From: Actinoplanes missouriensis 431
GTDB lineage: Bacteria > Actinomycetota > Actinomycetes > Mycobacteriales > Micromonosporaceae
Assembly: GCF_000284295.1 (NCBI RefSeq)
Contig: NC_017093.1
Location: 7,874,001 to 7,938,000 of the forward strand
DNA length: 64,000 bases
Direction: 5' to 3'
Shown here: positions 55,166 through 62,808 of the stretch, in pieces
Position numbering within the stretch: position 1 is the stretch's first letter
Layout of the letters: every line of letters starts with the position of its first letter
Notes under the pieces: model-generated
The model's database searches: none
Told to the model about the DNA's origin: nothing
The model's input: the letters and a program-made list of their open reading frames with translations, nothing else
Position numbers and translations under genes: made by a program

Positions 55166-57241
55166 ATGAACGCGGATCTGGTGGCGCTGGCCGAGGCGCA
55201 CGGGGTTGCCACGTGGTACGAGGACTGGCAACGGCAGCGAACCGACGTCTCCGAGGAGTCGGTGATCGGCGTGCTCGGGCTGCTCGGCGTCGACGCGAGC
55301 ACACCCGCCGCGGTGCGCGCCGCGCTCGCCGAGGTCCGAGGCCGGAAGCAGGGCGGGCTTCCCGGCACGATCGTGCTGCGCGCCGGCTCGCCGCTGGAGC
55401 ACACCGGTCAGATCACGCTGGAGGACGGCCGGACCCTCCCGGCGGATGCCGCCGACATCCCGCTCGGCTGGCACCGGCTGCGTTCCGGCGACCAGGAGGC
55501 CACCCTCGTCGTCGTCCCCGCCGGGCTGCCCGAGCCGCCCGAGACCTGGGGGTGGATGGTCCAGCTCTACACCCTGCACTCCGCGGAGTCCTGGGGCATG
55601 GGCGACCTCGGCGATCTGCGGTCCTTCGTGGCCGGCGTGAAGGGCGCCGGCCTCGTGCTGCTCAACCCGCTGCACGCGATCACGCCGGTGCGGCCGGTGC
55701 CGGCCTCGCCCTACTCGCCGTCGAGCCGCCGCTTCGCCAACCCGATCTACCTGCGGATCGCGGACATCGAGGCGTACCAGCGGGCGGACGGCGCCCTGCG
55801 GGCACGGGTGGACGCGCTGAAGCCGTCCCCGCCCGCCGACGGGCTGATCGACTACGACGGGGTCTGGGCCGCGAAACTGGCCGCCCTGGAACTGCTCTGG
55901 CCGCTCGCCGGCCCGGTCGACCTGGAGAGCGACCCCGGCCGCACCGACTTCGCCCGGTTCTGCGCGCTCGCCGAGGAGCACGGATCGGACTGGCGCACGT
56001 GGCCGGAGGAGCTGCGCCGGCCGGACTCGGCGGCGGTCACGGCGTACGCCTCGGACCGGATCGCCTTCCACGCCTGGGTCCAGCACCTGGTCGAGGAGCA
56101 GCTGGTCGCGGCGCGGGAGGCGGCCACCGGCATGCCGGTCGGGATCGTCCACGACCTGGCGGTCGGCATCGATCCGGGCGGCGCCGACGGCTGGCTGCTG
56201 CAGGACGTGCTGGCGCCGGGCGTCCGGGCGGGCGCGCCGCCGGACGCGTTCAACCAGCTGGGCCAGGACTGGGGTCTGGCGGCCTGGCGGCCGGACCGGC
56301 TGGTGGCGACCGGGTACGCGGCGTACCGGGACATGCTCCGGCGGATCTTCCGGCACGCGGGCGGGCTCCGGGTCGACCACGTGGCGGGTCTGTGGCGGCT
56401 CTGGTGGGTGCCGCCGGGCCTCGGCGCGGCGCAGGGCACCTACGTGCACTACGACCCGGAGGCCATGCTCGGCATCCTGACCCTGGAGGCGCACCGGGCG
56501 GGCGCCGTGGTGATCGGCGAGGATCTCGGGACGGTGCTCCCGGAGGTGACCGCCGGGCTGGAGGGCCGGAACATGCTCGGCTCGGCCGTGCTCTGGTTCA
56601 CCCGTGACTCGGGCGGCGACTACCTGCCCGCCGCCGAATACCCGCGCAACGCCCTGGCCAGCATCTCCACCCACGATCTGCCGACCGCCGCCGGCTTCCT
56701 GGCCGGCGAGCAGGTCCGGGTACGGGCGGAACTGGGCCAGCTGGCCGGTCCGGTCGAGAAGGAGCGCGCCACCTGGCAGAAGGACCGCGCCGAGCTGCTG
56801 GACCTGTTGCGGGCCGAGGGTCTGCTCGGCGACGACCCGGACACCGAGCAGACCGTGCTCGCCATGCACCGCTTCCTGGCCCGGACCCCGTGCCGGTTCG
56901 TCACCGCGTCGCTGCACGACGTCCTGCTGGAGATCCGTCAGCCCAACCTCCCGGGCACGTTCGACGAGTACCCGAACTGGCGGATCCCGCTCGGCCCGGA
57001 CCTGGCCGACGTGATCGGGCACCCGCTCTTCCGGGAGGTGGCCGAAATTCTGGGTAAAAGAGAGCCCATGGGTTTCTTGGACAAGGCGAAGCAGCTGGTC
57101 GACAAGCACGAGGACAAGGTCGACAAGGCGCTCGACAAGATCGGTGACGAAGTGGACCGGCGTACCGGCCACAAGCACACTTCGAAGATCGACCGGGGCG
57201 TGGAAGAGATCAAGAAGCGCACCGGCCCGACCAGGAGTTAG
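55166..57241 (+). CDS. malQ: 4-alpha-glucanotransferase fused to an antitoxin-like tail
   Basis: A 691-residue product. Residues 1-634 are a GH77 amylomaltase (VQLYTLHSAESWGMGDLGDL, RVDHVAGLWRLWWVPPG, GEDLGTVLPEVTAG, ISTHDLPTAAGFL), which transfers malto-oligosaccharides. From residue 635 (ATG 57068) the frame continues as MGFLDKAKQLVDKHEDKVDK, a 57-residue protein of the MT0933-like antitoxin family. A TAA lies one base out of frame at the junction (CTGGGTAAAAG), so a single-base deletion could have fused two genes. An internal AGAGAG precedes ATG 57068, so the tail may also be made alone. The start ATG has a good GGAAGGGAA. Confidence 0.9.
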   Translation: MNADLVALAEAHGVATWYEDWQRQRTDVSEESVIGVLGLLGVDASTPAAVRAALAEVRGRKQGGLPGTIVLRAGSPLEHTGQITLEDGRTLPADAADIPLGWHRLRSGDQEATLVVVPAGLPEPPETWGWMVQLYTLHSAESWGMGDLGDLRSFVAGVKGAGLVLLNPLHAITPVRPVPASPYSPSSRRFANPIYLRIADIEAYQRADGALRARVDALKPSPPADGLIDYDGVWAAKLAALELLWPLAGPVDLESDPGRTDFARFCALAEEHGSDWRTWPEELRRPDSAAVTAYASDRIAFHAWVQHLVEEQLVAAREAATGMPVGIVHDLAVGIDPGGADGWLLQDVLAPGVRAGAPPDAFNQLGQDWGLAAWRPDRLVATGYAAYRDMLRRIFRHAGGLRVDHVAGLWRLWWVPPGLGAAQGTYVHYDPEAMLGILTLEAHRAGAVVIGEDLGTVLPEVTAGLEGRNMLGSAVLWFTRDSGGDYLPAAEYPRNALASISTHDLPTAAGFLAGEQVRVRAELGQLAGPVEKERATWQKDRAELLDLLRAEGLLGDDPDTEQTVLAMHRFLARTPCRFVTASLHDVLLEIRQPNLPGTFDEYPNWRIPLGPDLADVIGHPLFREVAEILGKREPMGFLDKAKQLVDKHEDKVDKALDKIGDEVDRRTGHKHTSKIDRGVEEIKKRTGPTRS
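57068..57241 (+). CDS. Antitoxin-like protein (MT0933 type), possible independent start
   Basis: A 57-residue highly charged helical protein beginning MGFLDKAKQLVDKHEDKVDK and containing GDEVDRRTGHKHTSKID. The family is annotated as an antitoxin (Rv0909-like) but no toxin gene is adjacent. It is in frame with malQ without an intervening stop. Confidence 0.6.
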   Translation: MGFLDKAKQLVDKHEDKVDKALDKIGDEVDRRTGHKHTSKIDRGVEEIKKRTGPTRS

Positions 57242-57609
57242 ACCGCGAGGGGCTCCGGCGGCGGGTCGTCGTCCACCGCGTACAGCATGGGGTGCAGCGG
57301 CAGGAAGGTGTCCGGCCGCCGGCAGCGAGCCGGCGGGAGCAGCGAGGATCCGTGCGCCGGGTGTTCCCGGCAGTGCCGGTGTGCCCGGGACAGCGCGTCC
57401 TCGTGATGCCGCCCGCCGCCGTACTCCCCGCAGCCGGCGCAGTCCCACCTCCAGAACGGCGCGCCCTCGTCGGACGTGTGCCGCCGGATCCGCAGCGGCG
57501 GACCGGCGGCCTCCTTCGCGGCGGCCAGGATTTCCGGCATCTCCCGGGCCGGCGGCGGGCCCAGTGGCCGCCGCTGCCCCATGATCTCGGCCAGCACGTT
57601 GCTCGACAC
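57238..57609 (-). CDS. Small Cys/His-rich protein, unknown
   Basis: A 123-residue protein with a likely zinc knuckle: WDCAGCGEYGGGRHHED followed by AHRHCREHPAHG. GTG 57609 has GGAGG five bases upstream and gives MSSNVLAEIMGQRRPLG. The C-terminus is Pro/Asp-rich. Its TAA overlaps the malQ TAG (TTAG at 57238-57241). Function unknown. Confidence 0.6.
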   Translation of the reverse strand: MSSNVLAEIMGQRRPLGPPPAREMPEILAAAKEAAGPPLRIRRHTSDEGAPFWRWDCAGCGEYGGGRHHEDALSRAHRHCREHPAHGSSLLPPARCRRPDTFLPLHPMLYAVDDDPPPEPLAV

Positions 57610-57694
57610 CGTGACCTCCGTGTTCGTACCGGTGTGTATCAGAGGTTTCAGTGTCGAACGCACCCTTGGCACCAAAAGGCCTTTTGGCCGGTTT

Positions 57695-58987
57695 TTAACG
57701 CGGCGTGATGACACCCAGCGACGAAGCCGTCACTCCGGGGAAGACGCTCGTCATGTCCCCGACTCCGCACCGGGCCCGCAGGATCTCGCCGATCACCGCG
57801 CGATAGTCGGTGGTCACCGCCAGATCGCCGTCGCACAGGTCGCCCGCGGCGAGGCCGGGCCACCGCCCGTGAACCGTGCCGCCGCGCACGCCGCCACCCA
57901 GCACGAACATCGCGTTGCCGTACCCGTGGTCCAGCCCGCCGGACCCGTTCTGCGTCACCCGGCGGCCGAACTCGCTGATCGTGATCAGCGTGACCCGCCG
58001 CATGCCCTCCGGCCCGAGGTCGGCCGCGAACGCCGCGAGGGCGGTGGCGAACAACGTCAGCTGGTCGTACATCCGCCGGCCCGCCGCCGCGACACCGAGG
58101 TTCTCGTGCATGTCCCAGTCGCCGGAGTCGACTGTCGCGCTGCGCAGCCCGGCATCCGACTTGATCAGCCGGGCCACGTCACGCAGCGCCTCGCCGAGCC
58201 CTGTGCTCGGATAGACCGCGCCGTTCGCCGGCTGGTACCCGGCGGCCCGCAGCTGGGCGCCCCGGCTCAGCGCGCCGGTGAGCTGCCCCGCCGTGGCCGC
58301 GAGCGCGGCCGGTGCCCCGGCGTAGAGCCTGCTCATCGTCGCGGCGATCGGCCGGTCCGCCTGATCGCCGTTGAGCTGCAGGTCGTCGACGGCGGTCAGC
58401 CCCAGGTAGGGCGCCGGGCCGGACAGCACCCGGGCCGGCATCGCGGTGCCCATCGCGACCGCCTGGAACGGGTCGGCCGTGCCGGAGACGCCCAGCATCC
58501 GGTTCAACCAGCCGGTGCGGATCGACGTGCCGGGCGCGGCCCGCTCAAGCTCCTCCATGGCCGAGAAGTGCGACCGGTTCGGCGCCGGCTGCCCGACCGC
58601 CTGCACCGCGGCGAGCTGACCGCCGGTCCAGTACGGCAGGAGCGGGGCGAGCGCCGGGTGGAGCCCGAAGAACGCGTCACCGCCGATCAGCTGGGCCTTC
58701 GGGACGCCGATGCCCGGGCGGGCGGCGTAGTAACCGGGGTCGCCGTGCGGCACCACCGCCGAGAGACCGTCGAAACCGCCCCGCATCGAGAGCAGCACCA
58801 GGACATCACCCGAGTAGGACGGGTCGGCCGCGAAGGCGAGGCTGGTGTCCAGCTGCGTTCCGGCCAGGCCGGCGAACGCGCACGCGGTGCCGGTCGCGAG
58901 CAGGCGGCGCCGGGACAGGGTCTTCGTGGTCATCGTCGCTCCGGGGGTCATCGTCGCTGCGGGGGTCACCTTTGCTCCGGGGGTCAT
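57695..58987 (-). CDS. DUF1501 Tat-exported protein
   Basis: A 430-residue protein of the DUF1501 family, related to sulfatase/alkaline-phosphatase folds. A twin-arginine signal (SRRRLLATGTACAFAGLAGT) is clear. Motifs: VLLSMRGGFDGLSAVVPHGD, SEFGRRVTQNGSGGLDHGYG. The start overlaps the DUF1800 stop as ATGA, and 18-bp units beginning [AG]TGACC repeat there; ATG 58933, giving MTTKTLSRRRLL, may be the true start. DUF1501 and DUF1800 proteins almost always occur together; the joint function is unknown. Confidence 0.9.
   Translation of the reverse strand: MTPGAKVTPAATMTPGATMTTKTLSRRRLLATGTACAFAGLAGTQLDTSLAFAADPSYSGDVLVLLSMRGGFDGLSAVVPHGDPGYYAARPGIGVPKAQLIGGDAFFGLHPALAPLLPYWTGGQLAAVQAVGQPAPNRSHFSAMEELERAAPGTSIRTGWLNRMLGVSGTADPFQAVAMGTAMPARVLSGPAPYLGLTAVDDLQLNGDQADRPIAATMSRLYAGAPAALAATAGQLTGALSRGAQLRAAGYQPANGAVYPSTGLGEALRDVARLIKSDAGLRSATVDSGDWDMHENLGVAAAGRRMYDQLTLFATALAAFAADLGPEGMRRVTLITISEFGRRVTQNGSGGLDHGYGNAMFVLGGGVRGGTVHGRWPGLAAGDLCDGDLAVTTDYRAVIGEILRARCGVGDMTSVFPGVTASSLGVITPR
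58934..58987 (-). repeat. 18-bp repeats at the DUF1800-DUF1501 junction
   Basis: Three 18-bp units (MTPGAK, VTPAAT, MTPGAT), each starting ATGACC or GTGACC, directly follow the stop of the upstream gene and precede a fourth ATGACC. Confidence 0.85.
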
Positions 58988-60543
58988 CGCAGCGCGAACG
59001 TCGGGGAGTTGAGCAGCATCGCCATCAGGTACGAGAACATCCAGCCGGCGGCCGGTTCGTCGGCTCTCAGCGGCGACGCCGGCGTCCTGCCGTAGAACTC
59101 GGCGAGCGCCGTCACGTGCGCGGCCGGCGGCGCCATCCCGAGCAGCCGCACGCCCAGCTGGGTGATCAGCGCGCCGTACGTGGCAGGCAGCGCCCCGAGC
59201 ATCCCGGTCATCAGGTTCGCCGGGCGCACCAGCGTGTCCGGCCACCAGCCGGCCGCGATCAGGAGGTGGAAGTTCCAGCGGATCAGCAGGCCGGACGGTG
59301 ACGCCCAGGCGCTCGCCACGTCCGGGAAGCCGTTCGGCGGCGCCCAGGACAGCGGCGCGTGGCCGGCGTCACGGGCCATCGCGTAGAGGCTCTCCAGGAA
59401 CTTCGTGCCGGTGGGCGCCGGTCCGTACCCGAGGATCCGTACCGTCGCGGCCAGGTCCTCCAGCGGCGTCCGCGTCTTGGCGCCGGCCGAGGCAGCGAAC
59501 GCGGCCGAGGTGAACAGCGCCCGGAGCACCGGCACGATCGCCGACTTGTTGTCCAGGTAGACCTTGACCAAAGCGGTGATCAGCTCGGCCGGCGGGTCGT
59601 CGGCGACGAACCGGACGCAGAGTTTCGTGACGATCCGGCGCGCGGTCACCGGGTGCAGGGCCAGGTAGTCGAGCAGCGCCAGAGCCGCCTTCTCCCCGCC
59701 GGCAGCCGTCGCGTTGGCGTTCTGGAAGGAGAGGATCCGGACCGCACCGGTGGCGTGCGCGGCCGCGTCGTACCGGTACTTCCCGGTGGTGTTGTCCACG
59801 GTCAGACCGGTCAGCAGCCGGGCCGCGTCCTTGACGTCCGACTCGGTGTAGGCCAGACCCACGGTGTGCAGTTCCAGCAGCTCACGGCCGTAGTTCTCGT
59901 TCGGCGAGGTCTTGCTGGAGAACCGGTTGTCGAGGTAGGTGAGCATCGCCGGATGCCGCGCGGACGCCTTGAGCATCGCGGCGAAGGACCCCAGGGCATG
60001 GGTACGGATGACGGCGGTGTCATAGTCGATCCGGCTGTCCCACACGTCCCCGTGCGGGCAGGTGACGTTCAGGTGGTTGCTCCAGAAGTCCACCATCACC
60101 TCGAACAGCTGGCGCTCGCTCCAGATGGCCCGGCCCACCGCCGAGAAGCCCAGCTGCCACATCGGGTCCCAGCTGTACTGCTTGAGCTTGCGGGCGGTCA
60201 CCAGGTTGCGGATTCCGGCGATGCCGAGCCGGGCCAGCGGGAAGCGGGCGACCAGGCCGTCGGCGACCTTGTCCGGGATCGAGGACGGCTTCAGCTGACG
60301 CTCCAGCCAGGCCGTCGTGCCCAGCTTGCGGATCTCCGCGATGGACGACGGGCTCGGGCCGAACGTGGCCCGGCGCAGCAGGTGCAGCTGCGGGTCGTCG
60401 GGGACGAAGTCGGCCGGGCGGGTCACGGCGGCCGCGGCAGCGGGGGTACCGACGGGAAGCACCGTGGCCACGCCGGCTGCCGCGGCAACGCCCACGACCG
60501 CGCGACGTGTCACCGTCTGCTCTGATGCGCTCACATCAGGCAT
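58984..60543 (-). CDS. DUF1800 exported protein
   Basis: A 519-residue DUF1800-family protein. The N-terminus has a Tat-like signal (TVTRRAVVGVAAAAGVATVL). Family motifs include HLLRRATFGPSPSSIAEI, FWSNHLNV, NENYGRELLELHTVG and FSAVG. The role is unknown; with its DUF1501 partner it is thought to act at the cell surface. It is translationally coupled to DUF1501. The start MPDVSASEQ at 60543 fits the signal position. Confidence 0.9.
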   Translation of the reverse strand: MPDVSASEQTVTRRAVVGVAAAAGVATVLPVGTPAAAAAVTRPADFVPDDPQLHLLRRATFGPSPSSIAEIRKLGTTAWLERQLKPSSIPDKVADGLVARFPLARLGIAGIRNLVTARKLKQYSWDPMWQLGFSAVGRAIWSERQLFEVMVDFWSNHLNVTCPHGDVWDSRIDYDTAVIRTHALGSFAAMLKASARHPAMLTYLDNRFSSKTSPNENYGRELLELHTVGLAYTESDVKDAARLLTGLTVDNTTGKYRYDAAAHATGAVRILSFQNANATAAGGEKAALALLDYLALHPVTARRIVTKLCVRFVADDPPAELITALVKVYLDNKSAIVPVLRALFTSAAFAASAGAKTRTPLEDLAATVRILGYGPAPTGTKFLESLYAMARDAGHAPLSWAPPNGFPDVASAWASPSGLLIRWNFHLLIAAGWWPDTLVRPANLMTGMLGALPATYGALITQLGVRLLGMAPPAAHVTALAEFYGRTPASPLRADEPAAGWMFSYLMAMLLNSPTFALR

Positions 60544-60617
60544 ACGTCGGGAGTTCCACGAGTGATCGTTGGGTTCCCTGCGGCGTGCTCCCGAACTGCT
60601 ACGGAGATACTGGCCGG

Positions 60618-61469
60618 ATGGCACAGCGCAGGGCGTCCCGGAGACGCGTGGAGACGGTCGCTTCCGGGGTCGCCGAGCTGGCGCCGGACCCGGATCGGGA
60701 CACCGCCTGGACGCTGCTGCTGGACGGCGCGCCGCAGTCCCACGTCGACCTCGCCGACCCCACATACCTGCAGTTCGAGTACGTGCGCCGGATGGCCTCG
60801 GCGATCGACCTCGTCGCTCCGCCCGGCCGGCCGCTGCGCACGCTGCACCTGGGCGGCGGCGCGCTGACCCTGCCCCGGTACATCGCGGCCACCCGGCCCG
60901 GTTCCGCACAGCGGGTCATCGAGATCGACGGGCCGCTCGTCGAGCTGGTCCGCGAGGCGCTGCCGCTGCCGCCCTCGGCCGGCATCCGGGTCCGGGTCGC
61001 CGACGCGCGCGAGGCGGTGGAGGGCATGCGTGACGCCGGGTACGACCTGGTGATCCTGGACGTGTTCGCCGGCGCCCGCACCCCCGCGCACCTCGCCTCC
61101 GCCGAGTTCGCCCAGCAGGTGGCGCGGGTGCTCGACCCGGCCGGCTGGCTGATCGCCAACGTGGCCGACGGCCCGCCGCTGAAGTACGCCCGCACCCAGG
61201 TCGCCACGATTCGCGCCGCGCTGCCGCAGGCGTGCCTGATCGCTGACGCCGGAGTGCTGCGCGGCCGCCGGTTCGGCAACCTCGTGGTGCTCGCCGGGCG
61301 GACCGCGCCGCCGCTCGCCGAGCTGTCCCGGCGTGCCGCGGGAGACTGGTTCCCCGGCCGGGTGGAGGACGATCTGGATCGCTTCGCTGCGGGGGCCGTA
61401 CCCGTGCCGGACGCCGCGGCGGTCCCCTCACCGCAACCACCGACCGGCCTGTTCGGTAACCGAAAGTAA
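60618..61469 (+). CDS. Spermidine-synthase-like methyltransferase-fold protein
   Basis: A 283-residue Rossmann-fold protein of the spermidine synthase family. Motifs: PTYLQFEYVRRM, LRTLHLGGGALTLPRYIAAT, VIEIDGPLVELVREALP and YDLVILDVFAGARTPAHL. The usual substrate Asp motif (G..D) is altered and there is no MFS half, so polyamine synthesis is not certain. It is divergent from DUF1800. Confidence 0.85.
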   Translation: MAQRRASRRRVETVASGVAELAPDPDRDTAWTLLLDGAPQSHVDLADPTYLQFEYVRRMASAIDLVAPPGRPLRTLHLGGGALTLPRYIAATRPGSAQRVIEIDGPLVELVREALPLPPSAGIRVRVADAREAVEGMRDAGYDLVILDVFAGARTPAHLASAEFAQQVARVLDPAGWLIANVADGPPLKYARTQVATIRAALPQACLIADAGVLRGRRFGNLVVLAGRTAPPLAELSRRAAGDWFPGRVEDDLDRFAAGAVPVPDAAAVPSPQPPTGLFGNRK

Positions 61470-61630
61470 TGGCCGGATCTGCCCTTGGTGCACGCCTGAT
61501 CACCGGACTGCGTCGATTTCGAAAGATGCGCTGTGATTCGTGCCCGGTCACTGGCGGCACCCGGCGCAACCCGCTGTAATCGGGGACGGCCGCGAGAAGC
61601 GCATCGCGGCGATCACGGGGAAGGCGGACG

Positions 61631-62710
61631 ATGTTCCACCAGCACTTCCTGTCCGCGCCCGGTACGGACCTGGGACCGCTGGACACCGGGGAGCGCGTGC
61701 TCTGGCAGGGCTACTGCGCCGTCGCCGAGTACGCGTTCGACGAGGCGTCCTCGCTACCGCGATGGACCCTGCCGGAAGACACCGAGGTCCTCGTGACGGA
61801 CCGCCGGGTGCGGTACACGTTGGCGAACTCGTCGACGCTCAGTAGTGGCGAGCTGTTCTGGCTGTGGCCCCAGCACCTGCGCGTCCAGCCGGGCAACCGG
61901 GAGGTCGGGCGCAACGCCACGGTCACCCAGATCCAGCTGGTGTGCAACGGGCCGGGCGGGAGCTTCCCGGCGCTGGTCTTCGCCGGTGGCGCACTGGGCA
62001 CGGTCGGCGACGCGGACCGTCTCGCCAACGTGATGCGCCAGGCGATCGCCCGGTTCCGGGTGGAGAATGCCAACGAGATCGGCGTGCCGGCCCCGCAGGC
62101 CCGGATGCTGTCCCGCCTGGTGATCGGGCCGGAGTTCAGCAACTACCAGGGCGGCGAGGGGCAGACCGTGACGCTGCTCGGCTCGGTGCCGGTTCCGGCG
62201 CCCGTCGACGTCGAGCCGGATTTCATCGAGGACGCCGAGCTCGTCGAGGACGACTACCCGGTCTCGGCCGTGCCGGCCTCCGCAGTGCCCACCTCCGCCA
62301 TGCCGGCATCCGCGGTGCCCACCTCCGCCATGCCGGCATCCGCGGTGCCCACCTCCGCCATGCCGGCATCCGCGGTGCCCACCTCTTCCGTGCCCACCTC
62401 CGCCATGCCCACCTCTTCCGTGCCGACCTCCGCGGTGCCCACCTCGGCCATGCCCGCGTCCGCGGTGCCGGTCTCCGCTGCCGCCTTCGACCGTCCCGGC
62501 CGGGAGGCCGACGCGCAGCGCGCCCAGGAGGCGATCCGCGCCGAGCTGGACAGCCGGTACGCGGAGCCCGACCTGGCCTCGCGCGCGGCCAGTCTGGCGG
62601 CCCGGATCGCCGGGCTGGTCTCCTCCTCGGACGACGACGACCGGCCGGGGCACGTGACGAACCTGTCCGCGTACCTGAACGCGGACGTCGACCCCGGCAC
62701 CGCCCGCTAG
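61631..62710 (+). CDS. Unknown protein with [VM]P[AT]SA minisatellite
   Basis: A 359-residue protein with no recognised family. The first ~200 residues form a globular domain (VLWQGYCAVAEYAFDEA, VLVTDRRVRYTLANSST, FWLWPQHLRVQPGNREVG), reminiscent of PH-like folds. A linker of 14 pentapeptides (~214-283) follows, and then a helical C-terminal domain (AQEAIRAELDSRYAEPDLAS, ending DVDPGTAR). No signal or membrane segment is evident. Confidence 0.75.
   Translation: MFHQHFLSAPGTDLGPLDTGERVLWQGYCAVAEYAFDEASSLPRWTLPEDTEVLVTDRRVRYTLANSSTLSSGELFWLWPQHLRVQPGNREVGRNATVTQIQLVCNGPGGSFPALVFAGGALGTVGDADRLANVMRQAIARFRVENANEIGVPAPQARMLSRLVIGPEFSNYQGGEGQTVTLLGSVPVPAPVDVEPDFIEDAELVEDDYPVSAVPASAVPTSAMPASAVPTSAMPASAVPTSAMPASAVPTSSVPTSAMPTSSVPTSAVPTSAMPASAVPVSAAAFDRPGREADAQRAQEAIRAELDSRYAEPDLASRAASLAARIAGLVSSSDDDDRPGHVTNLSAYLNADVDPGTAR
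62270..62479 (+). repeat. 15-bp coding minisatellite, 14 units
   Basis: Fourteen consecutive 15-bp units encode [VM]P[ATV]S[AS] pentapeptides, for example GTGCCCACCTCCGCC. Confidence 0.95.
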
Positions 62711-62715
62711 ACCCG

Positions 62716-62805
62716 CCGCGGGCCGGACCCCGCCGGATTTCCGCTGGCCTGCCCTCGCCGGACCTCCGCGGGCCGGTCCCGGCTGGTTCTCCGCCGGCCG
62801 GCCAC
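62716..62805 (+). repeat. 25-bp degenerate tandem repeat
   Basis: Units of about 25 bp begin at 62716, 62741, 62766 and 62791, each starting CCGC(G/T/C)GGCC. The array fills the gap between two convergent genes. Confidence 0.7.
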
Positions 62806-62808
62806 CGC

